A stretch of DNA of 9,700 nt. Origin: Micrococcaceae bacterium (GTDB taxonomy: Bacteria > Actinomycetota > Actinomycetes > Actinomycetales > Micrococcaceae). The position numbers were made by a program, and so were the translations under genes. The notes below the pieces were generated by a model. The model did not search any database, was not told where the DNA came from, and worked only from the letters and a program-made list of their open reading frames with translations. Of this stretch, positions 1 to 6,655 are shown piece by piece. The stretch lies in NCBI GenBank assembly GCA_003486025.1, contig DNHA01000207.1:1-9700 (forward strand). Direction: 5' to 3'. Every line of letters starts with the position of its first letter. Within the stretch, counting starts at the first letter, position 1.

Positions 1-1
1 T

Positions 2-670
2 AAGAAGTCGGAAGCAAATCCGGTCGAAGAGCCCACCACGGAATTAAGCTCGCCGGAGCCGGAAACCAATGCCGGCCCCTTCGATATCAGTGACGTGCCG
101 GATACCGACAGCTACCTCGATTTCGGTTCAATTCTGGTCAAGCCGATTCCAGGTATGAAGGTACGGATGGACATCGAGCAGGCGAATCAGCGTGTTGTTG
201 CTGTCTCGCTGGAAATCGCCGAATCACGCGTTCAGCTGATGGCCTTTGCCTCGTCAAAGTCGGAGTCACTGTGGCCCGGAATCCGCGAGAAAATCACCGG
301 CGATATCCGCGAACAGAATGGAGAAATTTTCTCCCGCGAAGGTGAACATGGCGAAGAGCTGCTCGCCAAGGTTCCACAGCAGCTGCCAGATGGCCGAGCC
401 GGACACGTAGCCTTGCGCTTCGTCGGTGTTGATGGTCCGCGCTGGTTCCTGCGCGCCGTAGTGGGCGGGGCCGCCATCGGGGACGAGGCAGCCACCGAGG
501 TCATCGATGACCTTCTGCGCAGCGTCGTAGTCAACCGTGGGGACAAGCCCCTGCCTCCGGCAGAGCTTCTGCCGTTGAACGTGCCGAGTAACGCCAATAC
601 GCGGGTCGAAACACCTTCCCCGGAAATTACCCGTCCGGAACGCGGACCCGAAATAACTCAGATCGGCTAA
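2..670 (+). CDS. DUF3710 family protein (5'-truncated by window edge)
   Basis: The reading frame is open from base 2 with no stop, so the gene enters the window already in progress; 222 codons plus TAA are visible. A GTG at 95 is only an internal valine: the residues before it (KKSEANPVEEP..., then GPFDISDVPDTD) read as a normal DUF3710 N-terminus, in which a charged low-complexity leader precedes a GPFD...VPDTD motif. The true start is probably only a few codons to the left. The core carries YLDFGSILVKPIPGM, then an alpha/beta region with GPRWFLRAVVGGAA (about residues 148-161 of the visible part), which is typical of the family. The C-terminal tail is polar and repeats a PEIT element. No signal peptide or membrane segment is visible, so it is probably cytosolic. 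In actinobacteria this family commonly follows dut (dUTPase); dut would lie left of the window. Function unknown. It is the first visible gene of a co-directional trio, with 4 nt to the next start. Confidence -1.
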   Translation, partial: KKSEANPVEEPTTELSSPEPETNAGPFDISDVPDTDSYLDFGSILVKPIPGMKVRMDIEQANQRVVAVSLEIAESRVQLMAFASSKSESLWPGIREKITGDIREQNGEIFSREGEHGEELLAKVPQQLPDGRAGHVALRFVGVDGPRWFLRAVVGGAAIGDEAATEVIDDLLRSVVVNRGDKPLPPAELLPLNVPSNANTRVETPSPEITRPERGPEITQIG

Positions 671-674
671 GGAC

Positions 675-1049
675 ATGTCCTGCGAGCCTGCACCCTTATC
701 GGCGCAGCTTGACGGCAGGGAATCAAGACCAGCTCATCGGCATCTTGACTCGTTGTCCGAGCTGCCCGAGAAGGGCCGAATCGAGCACATCGGGTATATC
801 CAATCGGTTAGCTATTCGGCGCCTAATACTCCACCGCGGCTCACTGCCGTGGTAGTTGATCAGCTAGCTGCAGCTACCGGGCGACAGCGCACCGTAGCGC
901 ATGTGAAATTACTCTTCATGGGTCAAAAACAGGTACCTGGCATCAAGCCGGGAGTGAAAATCAAATATGCGGGCATGGTGGCCCCGGTTGATCAGGTCCC
1001 CAGTATCTTTAATCCCCGGTATCTGATCGTTCCGGTAAGCCACGGGTAG
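675..1049 (+). CDS. Small OB-fold nucleic-acid-binding-like protein
   Basis: A 124-aa protein. From about residue 33 it has the pattern of small actinobacterial OB-fold proteins found in this cluster: a first strand (GRIEHIGYIQSVSYS), then PPRLTAVVVDQ, VAHVKLLFMGQKQVPGIKPG and a final strand ending NPRYLIV. The WLGRRRIPGI-type motif of relatives appears here as FMGQKQVPGI. OB folds often bind nucleic acid, but no ligand is shown for this one. The first about 32 residues are poorly conserved in character. ATG 675 is the first start after an in-frame stop at 654. The AAGGA at 669-673 lies only 1 nt from it, which is poor for direct initiation, so coupling to the DUF3710 stop 4 nt upstream is likely. 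A TTG at 753 is the next candidate but would leave little before the core. Position between DUF3710 and DUF3159 matches the M. tuberculosis Rv2694c locus as I remember it. Confidence -1.
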   Translation: MSCEPAPLSAQLDGRESRPAHRHLDSLSELPEKGRIEHIGYIQSVSYSAPNTPPRLTAVVVDQLAAATGRQRTVAHVKLLFMGQKQVPGIKPGVKIKYAGMVAPVDQVPSIFNPRYLIVPVSHG

Positions 1050-1104
1050 TGGCGAGGTCCAAAATAGCCGGGCAGTAAGGTCTTGACGGCCAACCGAGGC
1101 AGAA

Positions 1105-1803
1105 GTGAGAACAATGAATAACGAAGAACAGCTAAGTGAGCCAGAAGCTCCCAAGGATCGCTCGCTGGCTTCCAGCCTCGGCCAGAACGCAAAGCTATCG
1201 CAGAACGCGGACGGCGGGATCGATGTCATCGCCAGCGTCGGCGGCATGCGCGGAATTCTTGAAACGGTAATTCCGGGCTTCGTGTTCGTGATGGTCTTTG
1301 CGTTGAGCCGCGAATTGACGTGGGCGCTGATCGCGTCGATCGGGCTCGGCGTGATTTTCATGATCGTGCGGTTGATCAATAAATCGACTCTGGTGCAGGC
1401 CGCCAGTGGGCTGATCGGCATCCTGATCTGTGCCTTTGCTGCCAGGTCCAGCGGTGAAGCCAAGGATTACTATGTTCCAGGCTTCTTCATCGGTGCCGGA
1501 TACCTGCTGGCCCTTGTCATCTCGATTGCCATCAAATGGCCGTTGGCAGGAGTGCTTTTCGGGTTCATCCGCAACGAGGGAACCGAATGGCGCGCGCAAC
1601 CGGGCAGGTTGCGCCGCTATGCGATTGCCACCTGGATCATCATCGCCGTATTCATCGCGCGGTTGGCAGTCCAATTGCCGATGTACTTTGCTGACAACGT
1701 GGTGGCCTTGGGACTGGCTCGGGCACTGATGGGCGTGCCGCTGTACGCTGCCGGACTGTGGTTCGCGTGGCTGGTCTCGCGCCCGGCCGCGGAGAAGCCC
1801 TAA
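1105..1803 (+). CDS. DUF3159 family six-helix membrane protein
   Basis: A 232-aa protein. About 45 polar N-terminal residues are followed by a GGMRGILETVIPGFVFV motif at about 46-62, characteristic of DUF3159. Hydrophobic segments lie near 51-68, 71-89, 97-113, 124-144, 172-190 and 201-225, giving about six membrane helices. Other family marks are a YYVPGFF stretch at 122-128, KWPLAGVLFGF at 144-154, the EWR at 161-163 and the RLAVQLPMYF stretch near 186-195. No enzyme motif is visible and the function is unknown. I chose GTG 1105 because GAGG at 1096-1099 sits 5 nt before it; ATG 1114 (three codons in) is a reasonable alternative with a weaker ribosome site. The 55-nt gap from the OB-fold gene shows no terminator, so one transcript with the upstream genes is likely. 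Its TAA (1801-1803) overlaps the TAG of the convergent ceoC. Confidence -1.
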   Translation: MRTMNNEEQLSEPEAPKDRSLASSLGQNAKLSQNADGGIDVIASVGGMRGILETVIPGFVFVMVFALSRELTWALIASIGLGVIFMIVRLINKSTLVQAASGLIGILICAFAARSSGEAKDYYVPGFFIGAGYLLALVISIAIKWPLAGVLFGFIRNEGTEWRAQPGRLRRYAIATWIIIAVFIARLAVQLPMYFADNVVALGLARALMGVPLYAAGLWFAWLVSRPAAEKP

Positions 1804-2465
1804 CGCTTTATTCCGCGCAGCGTAGTTCGCAGGGAAGCTTCGGCTTCGGGTGTGGTGATGAAGAAGATTTCATCCCCGCCCTCGATGACATCGTCATCGC
1901 TGGGCGGGAAGGGCGCCTTGTCGCGGACAATGGCCACAATCGTGGTGTCGTGTGGCCAAGCCACTCGGCCTAAGGTGCGGCCGATCAATGCAGAGTCATG
2001 CGGTACGGTGAATTCTGCCATATGCACCTCGCCGCTTTTGAGCGTCAGCAGCCGAACCAGGTCGCCTACTTCGACGGCCTCTTCGACCAGCGCAGTCATC
2101 AATCGCGGGGTGCTGACAGCGACATCAACACCCCAAGCATCATCGAACATCCACTCATTTTTTGGATGGTTCACCCGCCCCACGGTACGGCGGACACCGA
2201 ATTCACTTTTCGCCAGCAGCGAGACGACCAAGTTGACCTTGTCATCACCCGTGGCAGAGACCACAACATCAAATTCTTCGAGCTTGGCGCGTTGCAATAC
2301 CGCCAGTTCGCAGGCATCTCCAATGAGCCATTGGACATTGTCCAGATCAGCACGTTCGGCCATTTCGGCCTTTTGATCAACGATCAGTACCTCATGAGAA
2401 TTCAAAACCAGCTCGCGGGCAATCGAGCTGCCCACCGACCCGGCGCCGGCAATCATAACTTTCAC
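1800..2465 (-). CDS. ceoC: TrkA-family (RCK) potassium uptake regulatory protein, CeoC type
   Basis: A 221-aa peripheral cytosolic protein. The N-terminal RCK_N/Rossmann domain (about 1-130) begins MKVMIAGAGSVG, with nucleotide-binding glycines G7, G9 and G12 and an acidic residue D30 at the end of strand 2 that favours NAD(H)-type binding. GDACE and SATGDDKVN follow, as in TrkA/KtrA proteins. The C-terminal TrkA_C domain covers about 140-218. One RCK unit per chain is the KtrA/CeoB/CeoC form, unlike the doubled E. coli TrkA. The start is GTG 2465: its GAGAG ribosome site lies 9 nt upstream and relatives begin MKVxIAGAG. The frame stays open to 2531, but that extension would overlap ceoB. It is the second gene of a ceoB-ceoC operon with a 19-nt gap. 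The assignment of ceoC against ceoB rests on remembered M. tuberculosis gene order. Confidence -1.
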   Translation of the reverse strand: MKVMIAGAGSVGSSIARELVLNSHEVLIVDQKAEMAERADLDNVQWLIGDACELAVLQRAKLEEFDVVVSATGDDKVNLVVSLLAKSEFGVRRTVGRVNHPKNEWMFDDAWGVDVAVSTPRLMTALVEEAVEVGDLVRLLTLKSGEVHMAEFTVPHDSALIGRTLGRVAWPHDTTIVAIVRDKAPFPPSDDDVIEGGDEIFFITTPEAEASLRTTLRGIKR

Positions 2466-2484
2466 GTGGATTAGCTCTCTAGTC

Positions 2485-3159
2485 TTAGTCGCTGACGGCG
2501 ACCGGTGCGTTGGCAAGGATTTTTTCGACATCTTTGCTTTGGTCCAGGTTCATCATCACGTGCACCAAGTCGCCACCCTGCAGCCGGGTGCGGCTTTGCG
2601 GAATGGTCCCTTCGCCGAAGCGAGTCAGGTAAGCCACGCGGACTCCGGCAGCTTCCTCTACTTCTTTGACTAGATGGCCATACCAGTCGCGATGCAAAGC
2701 GACCTCGGTCAGCATCAGCCGTCCCGATGGTTCGCGGTAATCTCCGCGCATCGAGTAATCCGGCAGGATGCGTCGCAGCACTTGGTCGGTGCTCCAACGC
2801 ACCGCTGCGACCGTGGGAATTCCCAGCCGTTGATAAATTTCTGCACGTCCGGGGTCGTAAATACGTGCCACAACATGAGGCACGTGGTAACTTTCACGGG
2901 CTACGCGGGTGGCAAGAATGTTGGAATTATCACCGCTGGAAACTGCTGCAAAGGCATAAGCTTCCTCAATTTTGGCTTCGACTAAGGTGTCTCGGTCGAA
3001 GCCCAGGCCGACGACCTTGCTGCCGGAAAACTCTTGGCCTAGCCGGCGGAAAGCCTCGGGGTCTTGATCGATAACGGCTACCGAATGCCCGGCTCCGTCC
3101 AGCGTATGAGCCAGCGCAACGCCTACGCGTCCGCAACCCATGATCACAAAGTGCGCCAC
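2485..3159 (-). CDS. ceoB: TrkA-family (RCK) potassium uptake regulatory protein, CeoB type
   Basis: A 224-aa single-RCK protein starting MAHFVIMGCGRVG, with Rossmann glycines G8, G10 and G13 and acidic D31 closing strand 2 (VAVIDQD). It has a GFDRDTL segment and a SSGDNSNILATR helix typical of RCK_N, then the RWSTDQVLRRI linker and a TrkA_C domain at about 140-218. Such proteins bind NAD(H) or adenine nucleotides and gate K+ transport proteins at the inner membrane face. GTG 3159 is chosen because AAGGAG (3166-3171) lies 6 nt upstream; the in-frame TTG at 3165 abuts that site and cannot use it. It is first gene of the ceoB-ceoC pair and is divergent from the permease at 3305. No TrkH/KtrB membrane partner is in the window. 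Confidence -1.
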   Translation of the reverse strand: MAHFVIMGCGRVGVALAHTLDGAGHSVAVIDQDPEAFRRLGQEFSGSKVVGLGFDRDTLVEAKIEEAYAFAAVSSGDNSNILATRVARESYHVPHVVARIYDPGRAEIYQRLGIPTVAAVRWSTDQVLRRILPDYSMRGDYREPSGRLMLTEVALHRDWYGHLVKEVEEAAGVRVAYLTRFGEGTIPQSRTRLQGGDLVHVMMNLDQSKDVEKILANAPVAVSD

Positions 3160-3165
3160 CGCCAA

Positions 3166-3171
3166 CTCCTT
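3166..3171 (-). promoter_or_regulatory. Ribosome binding site deciding the ceoB start
   Basis: AAGGAG on the minus strand, 6 nt before GTG 3159 and immediately next to TTG 3165. The spacing excludes the longer TTG reading and fixes the protein start as MAHFVIMGCG. Confidence -1.
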
Positions 3172-3288
3172 GCTTTCCTACCACCAGTAAAACTTGCTTG
3201 TGCTGCTCAATGTACAGCTCCGAAAGCAACAATAGCCTCCGCTGCGAAGCACATCATTGACCCCACGCTACTGTCTAGGCCGTGCCCT

Positions 3289-3304
3289 GAGATAACGTTA
3301 TCTC
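3289..3304. promoter_or_regulatory. Perfect 16-bp palindrome, candidate operator
   Basis: GAGATAACGTTATCTC is a perfect inverted repeat with no spacer and a central CG, ending on the base before the GTG at 3305. Even-length palindromes with a central CG resemble LacI/GalR-family operators, though no such regulator is in the window. It covers the putative -10 of the permease, so a bound protein would block transcription. The binding protein is unknown. Confidence -1.
3293..3298 (+). promoter_or_regulatory. Candidate -10 element for leaderless permease mRNA
   Basis: TAACGT fits TANNNT and ends 6 nt before GTG 3305, the spacing expected if transcription starts on the G of the start codon. No Shine-Dalgarno sequence precedes this GTG, which supports a leaderless mRNA, a common form in actinobacteria. 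No good -35 is seen at 16-18 nt. The element lies inside the palindrome, so a mirror copy exists on the minus strand at 3300-3295. Confidence -1.
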
Positions 3305-5320
3305 GTGCCTGCTTTATTTGATGGTCTCAAAAGGATCCTCGTGGGCCGGCCGTTTAGCACTGAACAGCTTAAACGTAAACCGGTCCCACCTAAGATCGCC
3401 TTGCCGATCTTCTCCTCCAGCGCGCTGTCATCCTTGGCATACGCGCCTGACGAAATTTTGTTGACCCTTGCCATGGCCGGAATTGCTGCCACGATGCTTT
3501 CACCGGCTGTGGGCGTTGCGGTACTCGTGGTGCTGCTGGTGCTGGTGCTCTCCTACCGTCAGTCGGTCGAGGCCTACCCATCGGGCGGGGGAGACTATGA
3601 GATTGTGCGCAAGAACTTGGGGCCACGCTCGGGAACCACCGTGGCTTCGGCGCTCCTGGTCGACTTCGTGTTGACGGTTGCCGTGTCCAGTTCTTCTGCG
3701 GCGCAGTACCTCTCGGGAGTTTTCCCGGCTCTGGGTGATCACCGGGCCGCGGTCGCCTCAGCCATTGTTGCCTTCCTCGTAGTCGCAAACTTGCGCGGTC
3801 GCGGCCAGGGACGCTGGTCCTTGGCAATTCCGGTGTATCTATTCGTCGGCGGCATGCTGGTGATGATCGCCGTCGGCGCCGTGCTGGCCTTCACGGGAAA
3901 CTTGGGGTTGGCACCTAGCGCCGACTTTACAATTATCCCGGAACAAGAATTTGCCACCGGCATGCACGGAGTGGTTGGGGCGTTGCTGATCCTGCGCGCG
4001 TTCTCCACCGGTTCGGCGGCGCTGACCGGAATCGAAGTACCGATCTCCAACGTGCATTACCTCAGCAAACCGCGCGCCAAAAATGCCGGTCGCATTCTGC
4101 TGGCCATGGGGCTGCTATCCGGTGTGCTCACCCTGGGTACGTTGATGCTGGCGCGCGCTACAGGCATCAAGGTCGTCGCCGATCCGCAGACCTCGCTGAT
4201 GCTGGATGGTGAACCCATCTCGGAAGCGTACGTGCAAATACCGGTGCTGGGCCAGCTGGCCCAGGCTGTTTTTGGAAACTTTTTCCTCGGGACGGCGGTG
4301 GTCTCGATTTTGACCATCGCGGTACTGCTGCTGGCCGGGAACCAAGCATTCAACTCCTTCCCAAACCTCGCCAGCCACTTAGCCTCCGATGGCTACCTGC
4401 CGCGCCAGTTACGCACCCGCGGTGATCGCCTGGGCTTTTCCAACGGCATCCTATCGCTGGGGCTTGCTGCCATTGTCTTGATTCTGCTGTTCAACGGCGA
4501 CGTGACAATCCTGGTTCAGCTCTATGTGGTCGGAGTGTTTGTTTCCTTCACGCTTAGCCAGCTGGGCATGCTCAAACACTGGTCCCGGGTGCTGGTGACG
4601 GTGACCGACCGGAAGATCCGTGCGGCCAAGCGCCGCAAGCGCCTGTTGAACCTGATCGGCTTGATTCTGTCGCTGCTGGTTTTGGTAGTTGTGCTGGCCA
4701 CCCGGTTTGTTCACGGAGCATGGATTGCGGTGCTGGGCATCGTGGCGCTGACGCTGGTCATGGAATCTTTGCAACGTCATTACCAGCAGGTCGACAGCGA
4801 GTTGTCGATTGACGATGAACACTCGGCCACCGCACTGCCGGCGAGAGTTCACGCATTGGTGCTCGTATCCACGGTACGTAAACCGGTGCTGCGCGCTCTG
4901 GCTTTCGCTCGGGCGTCGCGTCCATCAAAACTCGAAGCGATCATCGTGGATATCGAAGCGGAGAAAACCGCACGTACCCTAGCGACCTGGGATCGGCTGC
5001 GGATTCCGGTTCCGATCACCGCACTGGCCTCTCCATACCGCGATATTGCCGGACCTTTGATCGAACATATCCGGTCCATCAAGCGGGAGTCGCCAAGAGA
5101 TCTCATCGTGGTTTACATTCCCGAATACGTGGTCGGCCACTGGTGGGAGCAACTGGTGCACAACCAGACCGCCCAACGGGTCAAAAACCGGCTGCACTAC
5201 GAACCTGGAGTGCTCATCGCCTCGGTGCCTTGGCGCCTGCTGAGCTCCTCCGACGCACTTCTCGGTGCCCCTACCGAGGAATCCTCGGCACACCGAAACA
5301 CCTCACCTCACGAAGGATGA
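3305..5320 (+). CDS. APC-superfamily permease, KimA/KUP-like, with C-terminal cytosolic domain
   Basis: A 671-aa protein: a short LKRILVGRPF N-terminus, about 12 membrane helices between residues 30 and 490, and a soluble alpha/beta domain at about 513-658 resembling the cytoplasmic dimerisation domain of KimA. Similarity to B. subtilis KimA (K+/H+ symporter), compared from memory, includes SSxALSSxAYxPxEIL (37-52), SYRQ...AYPSGGGDYE, LLVDFVLTVAVS (117-128), AFSTGSAALTG (to 242), a GDRLGFSNGI loop (about 373-382) and VGVFVSFTLSQLGM. KimA residues Y43, D117, T121, S125 and T230 have counterparts Y46, D120, T124, S128 and T241. The proton/K+ residue D36 is replaced by S39, Y118 is F121, and helix 6 reads GIEVPISN rather than GVEAISN. 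K+ uptake is suggested by the divergent ceoBC genes, but annotators often call this family amino acid permease. GTG 3305 has no ribosome site. A methyltransferase gene follows after 5 nt. Confidence -1.
   Translation: MPALFDGLKRILVGRPFSTEQLKRKPVPPKIALPIFSSSALSSLAYAPDEILLTLAMAGIAATMLSPAVGVAVLVVLLVLVLSYRQSVEAYPSGGGDYEIVRKNLGPRSGTTVASALLVDFVLTVAVSSSSAAQYLSGVFPALGDHRAAVASAIVAFLVVANLRGRGQGRWSLAIPVYLFVGGMLVMIAVGAVLAFTGNLGLAPSADFTIIPEQEFATGMHGVVGALLILRAFSTGSAALTGIEVPISNVHYLSKPRAKNAGRILLAMGLLSGVLTLGTLMLARATGIKVVADPQTSLMLDGEPISEAYVQIPVLGQLAQAVFGNFFLGTAVVSILTIAVLLLAGNQAFNSFPNLASHLASDGYLPRQLRTRGDRLGFSNGILSLGLAAIVLILLFNGDVTILVQLYVVGVFVSFTLSQLGMLKHWSRVLVTVTDRKIRAAKRRKRLLNLIGLILSLLVLVVVLATRFVHGAWIAVLGIVALTLVMESLQRHYQQVDSELSIDDEHSATALPARVHALVLVSTVRKPVLRALAFARASRPSKLEAIIVDIEAEKTARTLATWDRLRIPVPITALASPYRDIAGPLIEHIRSIKRESPRDLIVVYIPEYVVGHWWEQLVHNQTAQRVKNRLHYEPGVLIASVPWRLLSSSDALLGAPTEESSAHRNTSPHEG
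5313..5317 (+). promoter_or_regulatory. Ribosome binding site deciding the methyltransferase start
   Basis: AAGGA, 8 nt before ATG 5326 and inside the last codons of the permease. It favours ATG 5326 over the in-frame ATG at 5317, which overlaps the permease TGA but has the purine run touching it. Confidence -1.
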
Positions 5321-5325
5321 AACTT

Positions 5326-6648
5326 ATGAACGCTCCCGAAACCTTAGAGCTACGTCTTGGATCGATTGCCCACGGTGGGCACACGGTGGCACGTCATGAA
5401 GGTCGAGTCATTTTCGTCCGGCATGGGATTCCCGGCGAGCTGGTCAATGTGGTGTTGACCGATGCCGGCGATACCGCCAAGTTCTGGCGTGCAGATGTCG
5501 TTGAGGTACTCGAAGCCAGCGAACATCGAGTGCCTCATGTCTGGGACCAGGCTGATGCGCTGGCTCACCGCGACCCGGTGGGTGGAGCAGAGTTCGGCCA
5601 TATCAGTTTGGACTACCAGCGCGTGCTCAAAGCGCAGGTGGCCGCGGAGCAGCTGACTCGTCTGGGTGGGTTGAAAGCCGAAGACTACAATTTCCCAGTG
5701 GTGCAGGCAGTCCCCGGAAATCCGGACGGCCTTGGGTGGCGTACCCGGATGTCCTACTCGGTGACCGAAAGCGGCCGCTTGGCCATGAGCGGTTTCCGCA
5801 GCAACGAATTGACCGAGATTACCCAAATGCCCTTGGCGCATCCTGGCATCGAGGCCATAGGACTGTACGCCGTGGACTTCAGCGGAATCGACCGGGTGGA
5901 AGCGGCCGTCTCAAGCCAGGATGATTCCACGGTGCTCGTGCTGCTTTCAGAAGTTCTCCCAGGCGCTGCATTGCGTGTGGCGAAGCAACTTCCGCAGGGC
6001 GTCAACCTTGCCGTCTTCAGCCAAATGGGTGGTTCTGCGGCCGACGGCAAAGGCGAGCTTGAAGTTATCACCGGCAACGGTTGGCTCACTGAAAAGGTGT
6101 TGGGCAATTCCTTCCGCATTACCGGTGAAGGATTCTGGCAGGTGCACCGCAGTGCCGCAACGCTGTTGACCGAGCGCGTCATGGATCTTACGGCTCCAGA
6201 ATCCGGCGAAGTCATCGCGGACCTTTACGCCGGTGCGGGACTCTTCTCCTTGCCGCTGGCCGAAGCCGTAGGACCTCAAGGGCGGGTCTTCAGCATCGAA
6301 GGCGCACCGGGAACACACGCGGACGCGAAGAAAAATCTAGCCCATACCCCGCAGGTTACCGTGACACGCGGGCGGGTTGAACGTTTGATGCGCCAGCTGG
6401 CCCGCGAGGCTCAGCTGGACGCGGTGGTCTTGGATCCACCGCGCACCGGTTTGGATAAGCAGTCAGCAGCGGAATTGGCGGCCAGCGGCGTTCCACGCAT
6501 TTGTTACGTCTCGTGTGACCCGGCAGCTTTTGCCCGGGATACGGCTCGTTTGATGGCTCGCGGCTACGAATTAGATCACATGGAGATTCACGATTTATAC
6601 CCGCATACTCACCATATGGAGTCGATTGGTCTGTTCGTCCGCCGTTAG
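5326..6648 (+). CDS. TRAM-domain class I SAM-dependent RNA methyltransferase (TrmA/RlmD-like, m5U type)
   Basis: A 440-aa protein with an N-terminal TRAM domain (about 5-62; LRLGSIAHGGHTVARHEGRV), a central RNA-binding region and a C-terminal Rossmann methyltransferase domain. Visible motifs are DLYAGAGLFSLPLA from D299 (SAM motif I), DPPRTGLD from D370, YVSCDPAAFARD with nucleophile C397, and DLYPHTHHMESI with E432 as the expected base. These are the marks of uracil-5 methyltransferases that attack C6 through cysteine. Only two cysteines (393, 397) occur, so the [4Fe-4S] cluster of E. coli RlmD is absent; the region after TRAM reads GGAEFGHISL instead. The RNA substrate, rRNA or tRNA, cannot be told from sequence. 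Start ATG 5326 has AAGGA 8 nt upstream. The 5-nt gap after the permease implies cotranscription, although no functional link is obvious. Frame is intact and length normal. Confidence -1.
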   Translation: MNAPETLELRLGSIAHGGHTVARHEGRVIFVRHGIPGELVNVVLTDAGDTAKFWRADVVEVLEASEHRVPHVWDQADALAHRDPVGGAEFGHISLDYQRVLKAQVAAEQLTRLGGLKAEDYNFPVVQAVPGNPDGLGWRTRMSYSVTESGRLAMSGFRSNELTEITQMPLAHPGIEAIGLYAVDFSGIDRVEAAVSSQDDSTVLVLLSEVLPGAALRVAKQLPQGVNLAVFSQMGGSAADGKGELEVITGNGWLTEKVLGNSFRITGEGFWQVHRSAATLLTERVMDLTAPESGEVIADLYAGAGLFSLPLAEAVGPQGRVFSIEGAPGTHADAKKNLAHTPQVTVTRGRVERLMRQLAREAQLDAVVLDPPRTGLDKQSAAELAASGVPRICYVSCDPAAFARDTARLMARGYELDHMEIHDLYPHTHHMESIGLFVRR

Positions 6649-6655
6649 ACGATGA

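Larger units (their letters stand above)
3160..3304. promoter_or_regulatory. Divergent ceoB / permease intergenic promoter region
   Basis: A 145-bp non-coding gap between two genes that start outward, so it must hold both promoters. On the minus strand, TACATT (3214 to 3209) fits the actinobacterial -10 pattern TANNNT, but the nearest TTG-type -35 is only about 12 nt away, so this call is weak. The right end contains the palindrome listed separately. No ORF of note crosses it. Confidence -1.

Noticed and set aside
95..97. GTG as the start of the DUF3710 gene
   Set aside because: The frame is open to the left edge and the residues before it fit the family N-terminus; the GTG encodes an internal valine.
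1083..1111. Promoter ahead of DUF3159 (TTGACG at 1083-1088)
   Set aside because: The -35-like hexamer is good, but at 17 nt the sequence is TGAGAA, not a -10; cotranscription is simpler.
1852..2474. Plus-strand open frames opposite ceoC (for example 1852-2376 and 1998-2474)
   Set aside because: They are antisense shadows of a clear TrkA gene, with low-complexity composition and no recognisable domain.
2466..2531. Longer ceoC with 22 extra N-terminal residues
   Set aside because: It would overlap the end of ceoB, has no family-like sequence, and GTG 2465 has a ribosome site and the expected MKVMIAGAG start.
3257..3274. TTGACC with TACTGT as a permease promoter
   Set aside because: The spacer is only 6 nt, far too short for a sigma-70-type pair.
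5143..5325. Methyltransferase frame extended 61 codons upstream
   Set aside because: The extension lies in the permease coding region and is not TRAM-like; ATG 5326 has a well-placed AAGGA.
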